Assembly (NCBI GenBank): GCA_052143655.1
Contig: JBKQSL010000012.1
Coordinates: forward strand, 1 to 14,893
Reading direction: 5' to 3'
DNA: 14,893 nucleotides
Source: CAVSUR01 sp052143655
GTDB lineage: Bacteria; Actinomycetota; Actinomycetes; Streptosporangiales; Streptosporangiaceae
Position 1 is the first letter of the stretch; every line of letters begins with the position of its first letter. Under the pieces are notes generated by a model, which did not search any database, was not told the origin of the DNA, and worked only from the letters and a program-made list of their open reading frames with translations. A program made the position numbers and the translations under genes. Positions 1 through 7,170 of this stretch are shown one piece after another.

Positions 1-3000
1 ACGGCGGACAGTTCACCCGCCTCGTCGGCGAGGAGCTGCGCTCCGTCCCACACCAGTAGCAGTGCGCTGACAGTGTGCTCGGCGGGAGAGTGCGCCAGGT
101 CGTAGTGCGCGGCGGCGCGGACGGCGGCCTGCGTCGCCCACAGGTCGTAGCCGGTCATGAACAGGTCCAGATCGAACTGCGCGGCCAGGCCCATCAGCTC
201 GCTGCGGCCGGTGTCGTCCACTCCGGCGAACGCCTCGTCGAGGGCGAGCAGGCGCGGTGCGTGCGGATGTGCCGAGTTCAGCATCGCGTGCGCGGCGGCG
301 AACAGCGGCAGGTGCAACGAGACCGACTGCTCGCCGCCGGACAGCTGGCTGTGCCGTGTCCGGGTCAGCTTCTCCTCAGTGCCCTCAGCGCTGACCATCT
401 GGAACACGAACTGCCGCCAGCGACGGTAGTCCAGTACCCCGGCCAGCAGCTCTCGGTACGGGAGTTCGCGGTACCGGGCTCGAGCGGTCTTGATCTGCGC
501 GGCGAAGTGGCCGCGCATCCGGGCGAGAGAGTCCGGGTTAAGCCGGGAGGCGTCGGCATCCAGCAGCCCGCACACCGCGCGCTGCTCGTCATCGAGCTGG
601 TCCGCCAGCAGCCACCGCACGCCGACCGTCTTCCCCGAGGACATTTTCCGGGACCGCATCTCGGTGTTCATCGCTCTGATCAGGTCCTTGGCGTCCACGG
701 TCCGCTCGTGGATCTGCTGGGCGAGCCTGGCCAGCAGCGCGTCTTCGAGGATGCGCTGCTCAGAGTCGGTCAGCAGCAGCTGCTGGTCACGGCGGGCGGC
801 TGTGATGCGCTCCGCGAACGCGCCGACCGGCAGCGGGCCCTGCTCATCGGCGATGCGGACCACGATGACACCGTCGGCGCTGTCCCACTCGGGGTGGTAG
901 TCCTGGCCGGCCGCGCCCAGCTGGGCCTGCAGATCCTCCAGCGCCCTGGTGAGCCGGGTCGTAGAGATCTTCAGTGACGTCTCGCTCGGCGTCAGGTCGC
1001 GGGTGACCTCGAGGATCGCCTCGTGCACTTCCACGACCGCCCGCGGCAGGTCATCACCGGTCCAGTCCGCCTCCTGCGCGGGCCAGGCCAGCCGCGGCGG
1101 GCACTTCAGCACGTCCAGCAGCTCCCGGGCGGCGAACGGGGCGAGACCGCGCGCGGTGGCCCGCTCCTCCGCACACGCGACGTCGAGGGCGCGCCTGCCG
1201 CTGGAGACCCGCTCGGTCACGGCACTGACGGCCTTGATGGCCTCGACCTCGGCGGTGCGGGCAGAATGCTCAGCCGACTGGGCGGCCGTGATGCCCTGCT
1301 CGGTCTCGTCGACCTGTGCCATCACCTCAGTGGCTTCCTTGCCGACCGCGCCGTGCAGCGCCGCCAGTTTGGCGGCCTCCTCGGTGTGCCGGCGGCGGGC
1401 CATCCGTTCGGTCTCGGCGCAGACGCGCTCCTCATCGGCGGCCTGCTCCAGCCGGCCTCGGGCGTCGGCGACGATGCCACGCTGCTGCGTCTCCTCGCGG
1501 CGGCGGCCGGTGAGGTCCCGGGCGGTGGCCTCGAACCGCCGGGTGGCCGCCTCCACCTGGTCGGCCTGGTCCCATTCGATAGCATGGTCGATGGAAGTGC
1601 GGCGCAGCGCCCGCTCGGTGACGGTGCAGGCAGCCACCGACTCGTCGTAACCGGACTGGGCGCCGTCGGCGCCCGCCCGGGCCGAACGCAGCTGCCCGAC
1701 GGCCTGCGAATGGGTGCGCAGCGCGGCGGCGGTCGCGGTGCCGCGGGGAAGCGCGGCGCGCGCCTGCGCGAACGCAGACAGTGCGCCGGCCAGCCCGTCG
1801 AGCTTCCGGTCGAGGCTGGTCAGCAGCTCCGTCAGCCCGGCGATCTGGTCCTCGCACTCAGCGATGCGCGCGGCCCGGCGGCGGGCCCGGGCGGTCGCTC
1901 CGATGTACTCGGCGTGGTCCTTGTGGTGCGCACCGGCGGTGACACCGTGGGAGTACCGGCCGTCGGCGCCGATCACCGCGGCCGAGGAGAACAATTCGCC
2001 GTCCAGGGCGATGGAAGCCAGCACGGCGCCGATCCGCGCGGCGGGCACGGTGGTGTCGTCCTCGGGCACCAGCACCTCAGCGAGACTGGCCCCGCTCGCC
2101 TCCCCATCCCCCTTCACGGGCGGGCCGGGGACCAGGTAACCGTCGTCGTCCCCGGCGGTGACCTCATGGCCGTCCGGCGTGATCCAGGCGTCGAGCATCC
2201 CGGTGGCTTCCAGCGCCGCCTCGAGCGCGGCGGCCCGCGTGTCATCGACGTTGCCGGCGAAGCGGACCAGCCGCCACAGCGGTGCACCGTCGCGGCCTGA
2301 CCGGCTGGCGCCGCGTCCGGGGTAGGCCGGGGGCGCGTCGTCGCGTTGCGAGGCGATCCGGTCCCGCTCCCCGGCGATGCGCTGCCGCTCGGTCTGCGTG
2401 CTGGCACGCTCGGCACGCAGCCGCGCCTGCTCGTCACGGATGGACTGCTCGGCGGCGGTGGTCGCCCCGGCGAACACCGACTCGACGGTGGGCGCATCCG
2501 GGTCGCCGAACGTCTCGATGGCCGCGCTGAGGCCCTCGGTCAGTTCCCGCATGGCCGTCTCGTCCAGCACATCGGCGTAGTCGGCCGCCCACCGCGCCAG
2601 TGCGGCCTGGGCGTCGGCGCGGGCCGTGGCCACCGCATCGGCTGCGGACTGCTCGGCCTGCTCGGCGGCGGTCACCGCCTCCAGCGCCCGGTCGAGTGCG
2701 AGCCTGGCCAGGTCCCGGGCGTGCTCGGCTGTCCGGTGCGCCTGCAGCGCGGCCCGTACCGAGCGGACGGCCTCCAGCCGGGCGGTGACCCGGCCGCCGG
2801 CACGTTCGGTGAACCCGTCAGCTCCGGCGTCGGCGGGCTGCCAGCCGATGCCGGCCGCGGTGGCGTGGTCGGCGAGCTGCGCCGCACTGCGCGAGACGAC
2901 CGATTCCAGGTCGGCGAGTACCGCCGCGGCCTGCTCCAGGTCGGCCTGAGCACGCGCGGTCCCCGCGCTGCGCCGGGTTAGCTCCGCGGTGGCCTCGGCA

Positions 3001-4028
3001 GCCGTCCGCTCGTTGGTGCGGACGAGCCGTTCAAGGTCGGCGAGTTGCCCGACCGCCTGGTAGGCGCTGGTGGACTTCAGCTGGTCGAGCCGGGCGCGCA
3101 GCCCGGCGAGAGCGTTCTCCGCCGCCTCCCGGCGGGCCAGCGCCTCCGCCTGCCCGGTTTCAGCGCCCGCCAGCGCCGTGATGTCGTGGCTGAGTTCGGT
3201 GCGCCGCTGCGCACTTGCCCCGCGCCGGCGGGTGAGGGCATCGGCGGCCGACCGGGCGTGGGTACGCAGATAGGTGGTGTAGGAGGCGAGGAACGTGCGG
3301 GTAGCCTCGTCGGCGGCGGTCAGCCCCTCCAGCGTGGTGGCGACCGTCTCCATGTCGTCGAACGAGCGGGCAGCCTCGGTGATCAGGTCGTCGTCGACCG
3401 GTCGGAGCCCGTCGGTGAGCGTGTCCGACAACTTCGCCGGGTCGAGGTTCTTGGCCAGCTGCGGCCGCCGCAGCGTCAGGATCAGGGTGAGCAGCTGTTC
3501 GTAGCGTTCCCGGCCGAGGCCGAACAACCGCTGATCCAGGGCGGCCCGGTAGTCAGTAGGAGAGGCGTGCAGGCTCGGCTCCCCGATCTCCTCGGCGAGC
3601 TGCTTCCTGGTCATGGGCCGGTCATCGCCGGTGATGAGCGAGAAGTCCGCGCCGACCCGTCCCTCGGCGACGAAATGCCAGCGGACCGGAGTGTCGCGGT
3701 GCTTCTGGGCGTGCAGGCCGACGCCGATGGTGACGGCCTCACCGGTGTCGCGATGCCGCAGCTCCAGCCATACATAACCGACCGCGTTCTCGCCGCCGCG
3801 GAACAGGAGGTTGGATTTCATGGTCCGGTCCTCGGCGGCGAACGGGTTCAGCCGTTTCGGGTCGATCCGGCCGTCCAGCACGAACGGGAACAGAACCTCA
3901 AGAGCCTTGGTCTTCCCAGATCCGTTGGGACCGCGCAGGATCAGCCAGCCACTGGCGAAGCAGAACTCCTCATCCCGGTAGTCCCACATGTTGATGATTC
4001 CGGCCCGGGTGGGTTGGAAGCGGGTCAC
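1..4028 (-). CDS. jetC: Wadjet JetC, SMC-like ATPase (TIGR02680 family), 3' end cut by window edge
   Basis: This gene encodes the SMC/MukB-like motor ATPase of a Wadjet anti-plasmid complex. 1342 codons are visible and the frame is still open at the left edge. Translated by hand from GTG at 4028 (VTRFQPTRAGIINMWDY...), it shows Walker A GPNGSGKT at residues 33-40. A long Ala/Glu/Arg-rich coiled-coil middle is interrupted by a hinge-like globular part that includes YIGATARARRR. The ABC signature LSGGEQ lies at about 1229-1234 and Walker B LLALDEAF at about 1260-1267, followed by AGVDD. These are hallmarks of TIGR02680, whose members are about 1350 aa, so only a few codons are probably missing. 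The start is supported by AAGGAAGG six bases upstream and the lack of an in-frame upstream ATG. It follows jetB by 75 bp. In the known systems JetC binds the JetA kleisin and JetB and extrudes DNA; that role is inferred from the family. Confidence 0.93.
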   Translation of the reverse strand, partial: MTRFQPTRAGIINMWDYRDEEFCFASGWLILRGPNGSGKTKALEVLFPFVLDGRIDPKRLNPFAAEDRTMKSNLLFRGGENAVGYVWLELRHRDTGEAVTIGVGLHAQKHRDTPVRWHFVAEGRVGADFSLITGDDRPMTRKQLAEEIGEPSLHASPTDYRAALDQRLFGLGRERYEQLLTLILTLRRPQLAKNLDPAKLSDTLTDGLRPVDDDLITEAARSFDDMETVATTLEGLTAADEATRTFLASYTTYLRTHARSAADALTRRRGASAQRRTELSHDITALAGAETGQAEALARREAAENALAGLRARLDQLKSTSAYQAVGQLADLERLVRTNERTAAEATAELTRRSAGTARAQADLEQAAAVLADLESVVSRSAAQLADHATAAGIGWQPADAGADGFTERAGGRVTARLEAVRSVRAALQAHRTAEHARDLARLALDRALEAVTAAEQAEQSAADAVATARADAQAALARWAADYADVLDETAMRELTEGLSAAIETFGDPDAPTVESVFAGATTAAEQSIRDEQARLRAERASTQTERQRIAGERDRIASQRDDAPPAYPGRGASRSGRDGAPLWRLVRFAGNVDDTRAAALEAALEATGMLDAWITPDGHEVTAGDDDGYLVPGPPVKGDGEASGASLAEVLVPEDDTTVPAARIGAVLASIALDGELFSSAAVIGADGRYSHGVTAGAHHKDHAEYIGATARARRRAARIAECEDQIAGLTELLTSLDRKLDGLAGALSAFAQARAALPRGTATAAALRTHSQAVGQLRSARAGADGAQSGYDESVAACTVTERALRRTSIDHAIEWDQADQVEAATRRFEATARDLTGRRREETQQRGIVADARGRLEQAADEERVCAETERMARRRHTEEAAKLAALHGAVGKEATEVMAQVDETEQGITAAQSAEHSARTAEVEAIKAVSAVTERVSSGRRALDVACAEERATARGLAPFAARELLDVLKCPPRLAWPAQEADWTGDDLPRAVVEVHEAILEVTRDLTPSETSLKISTTRLTRALEDLQAQLGAAGQDYHPEWDSADGVIVVRIADEQGPLPVGAFAERITAARRDQQLLLTDSEQRILEDALLARLAQQIHERTVDAKDLIRAMNTEMRSRKMSSGKTVGVRWLLADQLDDEQRAVCGLLDADASRLNPDSLARMRGHFAAQIKTARARYRELPYRELLAGVLDYRRWRQFVFQMVSAEGTEEKLTRTRHSQLSGGEQSVSLHLPLFAAAHAMLNSAHPHAPRLLALDEAFAGVDDTGRSELMGLAAQFDLDLFMTGYDLWATQAAVRAAAHYDLAHSPAEHTVSALLLVWDGAQLLADEAGELSA

Positions 4029-4034
4029 GTGGAG

Positions 4035-4042
4035 CCTTCCTT
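4035..4042 (-). promoter_or_regulatory. Ribosome binding site of jetC
   Basis: On the minus strand the bases read AAGGAAGG, six bases before the GTG at 4028. This decides the start of the SMC-like ATPase gene, whose family N-terminus begins a few residues before its first conserved strand. Confidence 0.7.
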
Positions 4043-4083
4043 CACGGTCATTACTCGCATTCCCGTCGCCGGCGCGCTGACGG

Positions 4084-4121
4084 AAAAAGACGTGCCGCCG
4101 GGCTCAGGACGTGCCCGGCGG
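4084..4121 (-). terminator. Hairpin plus T-tract at the jetB/jetC junction (terminator or attenuator candidate)
   Basis: On the minus strand a perfect 9-bp inverted repeat, CCGCCGGGC / GCCCGGCGG (4113-4121 and 4095-4103), closes a 9-base loop at 4104-4112. Four bases later comes TCTTTTT (4084-4090). The jetB stop codon TGA (4104-4106) lies inside the loop, so a ribosome finishing jetB would cover the hairpin. The form is that of an intrinsic terminator, unusual inside an operon whose subunits act together. I infer partial attenuation or a folded mRNA processing point between jetB and jetC; chance is possible at this GC content, but the T-tract is rare here. Confidence 0.5.
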
Positions 4122-5492
4122 GCTCTTGATGTGGGCGGTGATGCTGCGGTAGCGGCCCAGCAGCGGTAGCACCAGGACGCCTCCGTCCACCCTCGCCACC
4201 AGGCCCAGCGAGGCAAGCAGGGCGACCGCCTCGGTCAGCAGGCGACCCGGGTCGGCGGCCTGTTTCTCCGCCATGCCCGCGCCGAAGTCCTCCACCAGCT
4301 TCCGCAGCTCGGTGCGCAGCCATACGTCGCTGAGGAACGGGTAGGCGGCGTCGGCGGCACCGTCGCCGGGTGCACCCGATCCGGAATCGGTTCCGTCCCC
4401 GGGCCCGGAGTCGTCGGTCTCCGCTAGCCAGGCCTGTTCGGCGAGCAAGTCGGCGACGCGGCCCCGGTCCGGCAGGGCAGCGTCGATCCGCCGGGCCGCG
4501 TCGGCGAGCCGTTCCGCGGCGGTGGCGGCGGGCAGCGGCTCGATCCTGGATCTGTTGCGTTGCAGGTAGCCGGCGATCCGCGCGCACAGCAGCAGTGCGG
4601 CCTGCGCGACGGTGCCGGCCGACGGGAACGCCACGTCGCTGAACCGCTGCCCGGCGTTGACCAGCGCCACGCCTTCGGCGCGCCGCTCCAGATCGAGGCC
4701 GGTGAGCCGCTCGATGTCCTCGGCAAGACTCGCCGACCGGAGCTGGCCGCGCAGCCCTTCATCGACGTCGGCGTAGTAGACAGCCGGCTGCTCCACGACG
4801 AGCCGGCGGGCATGCCGCGCGTTCACCCGCCGCCGTGCCTCCCGGCCCTGGGCCGACGCGGATCCGCCGGGGCCATCCAGCAGCTCGGTGACGGAGTTCA
4901 GATGCTGCAGCACCCGGCTTGGCGCATAGAGGGCGCCGACCACTTCGCGGTCGATGTCGTAAAGCGCCTCGGCACGCTCGGGATCGTTGACCCACTCGAT
5001 GGCCGAGCCATCGGCCATCCGCAGGGCGCCGCGCACCTCCAGCCAGGCGACCGCGTCCACGAACGCGTCCCGGTCCGGTTTGCGGCCGGTGTCCATGCCG
5101 AGGCCGTCGATCCGCCCGGCGTCAGTGGCGACCGTGTCCGCCAGCTCGCTGAGTGCGATCTGAGCGCCGGAACGGCCCAGCGCGGACAAGGTCAGCACCA
5201 GGTAGGCGTAGCGGCGGCGGTCGAACGGCCGCCGTGCTCGGGTGAGCGCCGGGCGGGTGCCATCCAGCGCGTCCTGCACCCGGCGCAGCCGGATAGTGTC
5301 GCCCCCGGACAGGAGCGTGTAACCCAGGACCTCGCCGAGATCGGCCCGCAGCTGCCTGACCCACTTGCGCACGAGGGGAAGCGTCGAGGCGTCCGGGTAG
5401 GACGCGGTGATCAGCGGGTGACGCAGCATCAGCCGCGCCGCCTTCTGGTATTCGGCCAGCTCGAGCGAGCTGACGTCTGCGGCGACCCTCAT
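4104..5492 (-). CDS. jetB: Wadjet JetB (TIGR02678/DUF2398 family)
   Basis: A 462-aa protein of the TIGR02678 (DUF2398) family, the KITE/MukE-like winged-helix partner that sits on the kleisin in Wadjet SMC complexes. Visible family features are the N-terminal YQKAARLMLRHPLITASYPD stretch (about 15-34), then VRKWVRQLRADLGEVLGY (41-58), DGTRPALTRARRPFDRRRYAYLVL (77-100, the most diagnostic block) and SGAQIALSELAD (108-119). The middle and C-terminal parts are helical and Arg/Ala-rich, with an acidic Gly/Asp/Ser linker in the C-terminal third. The ATG overlaps the jetA stop as ATGA, so the two are probably translationally coupled, and GGAGGT six bases upstream supports the start. jetC follows after 75 bp with a hairpin between. 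It is slightly longer than I expect for the family, mainly through that linker. The family assignment is firm; the molecular role is from the known systems. Confidence 0.9.
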   Translation of the reverse strand: MRVAADVSSLELAEYQKAARLMLRHPLITASYPDASTLPLVRKWVRQLRADLGEVLGYTLLSGGDTIRLRRVQDALDGTRPALTRARRPFDRRRYAYLVLTLSALGRSGAQIALSELADTVATDAGRIDGLGMDTGRKPDRDAFVDAVAWLEVRGALRMADGSAIEWVNDPERAEALYDIDREVVGALYAPSRVLQHLNSVTELLDGPGGSASAQGREARRRVNARHARRLVVEQPAVYYADVDEGLRGQLRSASLAEDIERLTGLDLERRAEGVALVNAGQRFSDVAFPSAGTVAQAALLLCARIAGYLQRNRSRIEPLPAATAAERLADAARRIDAALPDRGRVADLLAEQAWLAETDDSGPGDGTDSGSGAPGDGAADAAYPFLSDVWLRTELRKLVEDFGAGMAEKQAADPGRLLTEAVALLASLGLVARVDGGVLVLPLLGRYRSITAHIKSPPGTS

Positions 5493-7048
5493 CCGGTGAC
5501 CTCCACCGCCAGCCCGTCCAGATGGAGCCGGCCGCGGACCGTGTGCACAGTGGTGGAGCCAGGGGCGGGGCGCAAGGTGAGCCGCACCCCGTGCGCGGAC
5601 CCGCTCGCCGTCCGGCTGACCGGGACCCGCGCGGACAACGCCACGTCCAGCAGGCTGAGCAGGGCCTGGGTCTCCGGCTCGTCCAGCACCCGGCCGTAGA
5701 CGCCGTCACCGGCCAGCGCTGCCGCGGCGGTGCGGCGTTCTGCGGTCGCCTTCAGCTGCTCGGCGCGCAGCCGCTGCTTCTCCTCGTCGTTGCGCTGGAT
5801 CCGGCCGGGCCCGCGCAGCGCCTGGGCCTTGCCGTTGCGCACCAGCGTCCGGGACAGCTCCACCGGAGCGGCATCCCACCACGACAGCCGGCTCCCGATC
5901 GCGTCGGCGTCCTCGTGCGCAGCTGAGACATGCCGGGGTGCCCCGAGACCGAACACTGCCTGGAACAGCGCATGGGCGTCGCCGTCAGTCGGGCAGGCGG
6001 TGAACCATTGCGCTAGATGGCGCAGCTGGGTCTCCCTGCTCACCCCGCCGCGGCGGGACTCGGTGACCCGGCGCAGCAGCGCCGTAACGTTGGCGATGGC
6101 GGTGACCGTGGCGTCCTGCAGGCGTTCGGCCTCGCTGCGGCGAGCGGTGCCGAACCAGTGCACCAGGCCGCCCCAGCGCGCCCGCCAGTCCGCGACCCGT
6201 TCGTCGGCACCGCGGAAGAGCGACTCGTCAGCCTCCGCGGCGAGCCGGGCGAGGCGTTCGGCGCCAGTGGCGTCCACCTCGGCGACCGCGGCGGCCAGCA
6301 GCGGCGCGAACCGGGTCAGCTCGGTGTGGAACTCTCGCATGTGGGTGAGCAGCGCGTCCTTGTGCGCGAGGAACACTTCAGGCCGGGTGTCGTTGGTGCG
6401 AGCCAGATCGCCCAGCATCAGGTAGAAGCGGGCGGCGCGCTGCGCCATGTCAGCGAGCACTCCGTCCAGCCGGGACAGCTTCCGGTAGACCTCGGCGGCG
6501 TCCCCGGACCGCACCGCCTCGGCGAGCGCCCGCAGGTCGGCCAGGATGTCAGGGAACACGAGGCGGGACAGCTGGGCGTCTTCCAGGCTGGCCGTCAGCA
6601 CCTCCTCGACGGCCTGGAAGGCCCGGTATCCGGCCTGGTTGAACTGGTAGACGTAGTGCCGGTTACGGTACTCGGCGAGGTTCGCGGCGCGGGTGCCGTC
6701 ATAGGAGCGGTCCAGCACCTGCCATTCGGCGAGGGCATCCAGCAGGACCTGCACGTCGCCGACGGCGGCCGCCCCCGGATGCTGCTCGGCCAGCTGGCCG
6801 AGTGCTTCGCGGGCGTCGGACGCGTGCATCAGCACCTGGTAGTTTGCCCTGGCCCGGTCGAAGGCACGCAGCAGCCACAGGTACTCGTGGCGTTTCTCGG
6901 TGGCCGCGAAGTGGAACAGCCGCAGCCGGTCATCGAGGGTGAACGCGTCGATGCCGAACGCGGCGTCCCCGGCGGCCGCGTCGCCAGCAACAGCGGCTGG
7001 CCGGCCACGGGGATCACTCACTGAGGTAGCGGGCTGACTACCGGTCAC
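5489..7048 (-). CDS. jetA: Wadjet JetA, kleisin-like subunit (TIGR02677/DUF2397 family)
   Basis: A 519-aa protein of the TIGR02677 (DUF2397) family, the kleisin/MukF-like subunit that bridges the SMC heads in Wadjet complexes. After a poorly conserved Ala/Gly-rich leader (about 1-33) come the conserved RLRLFHFAATEKRHEYLWLLRAF (41-63), a winged-helix-like part containing EYRNRHYVYQFNQAGYRAF (126-144), and a helical core with ARFYLMLGDL and FLAHKDALLTHMREF (206-215 and 226-240). A beta-rich C-terminal tail ends in GRLHLDGLAVEV. The GTG at 7048 is the longest in-frame start, but it has no good ribosome binding site; a GTG ten codons on (VSDPRGR) is a possible alternative. The gene overlaps jetB by four bases (ATGA). 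It begins 122 bp after the DUF1998 helicase gene, so it may share that transcript or have its own promoter. Length is normal for the family; function is taken from known Wadjet/Ept systems. Confidence 0.9.
   Translation of the reverse strand: MTGSQPATSVSDPRGRPAAVAGDAAAGDAAFGIDAFTLDDRLRLFHFAATEKRHEYLWLLRAFDRARANYQVLMHASDAREALGQLAEQHPGAAAVGDVQVLLDALAEWQVLDRSYDGTRAANLAEYRNRHYVYQFNQAGYRAFQAVEEVLTASLEDAQLSRLVFPDILADLRALAEAVRSGDAAEVYRKLSRLDGVLADMAQRAARFYLMLGDLARTNDTRPEVFLAHKDALLTHMREFHTELTRFAPLLAAAVAEVDATGAERLARLAAEADESLFRGADERVADWRARWGGLVHWFGTARRSEAERLQDATVTAIANVTALLRRVTESRRGGVSRETQLRHLAQWFTACPTDGDAHALFQAVFGLGAPRHVSAAHEDADAIGSRLSWWDAAPVELSRTLVRNGKAQALRGPGRIQRNDEEKQRLRAEQLKATAERRTAAAALAGDGVYGRVLDEPETQALLSLLDVALSARVPVSRTASGSAHGVRLTLRPAPGSTTVHTVRGRLHLDGLAVEVTG
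5499..5504 (-). promoter_or_regulatory. Ribosome binding site of jetB
   Basis: On the minus strand the bases read GGAGGT, six bases before the ATG at 5492. It lies within the last codons of jetA and fixes the overlapping start of jetB. Confidence 0.75.
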
Positions 7049-7170
7049 AGGTTCTGATCATCTCGACCATCGGGGGTATTCGTCATGGAACGGCCGGGGG
7101 ATGTGCTGCCTAGTGTGCCGGATCGCCGTGACGGACGCCAAAGACACGCCGAACAAAGGCCGCAGCGCGG
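7049..7170 (-). other. Intergenic spacer between the helicase gene and jetA
   Basis: This 122-base gap is the only real break between the helicase module and the Wadjet operon. On the minus strand TTGGCG followed 18 bases later by CACACT or CACTAG is a weak -35/-10 candidate. No strong hairpin follows the helicase stop; GCC...GGC near 7150 pairs over three bases only. I cannot tell whether jetA has its own promoter or relies on read-through. Confidence 0.3.

Noticed and set aside
75..4169. Many long plus-strand open frames opposite jetC (for example 1023-2300 and 3045-4169)
   Set aside because: They are antisense shadows of a GC-rich gene: Gly/Arg/Pro/Val-rich, without motifs, while the minus strand carries an unbroken SMC-like ATPase with all expected motifs.
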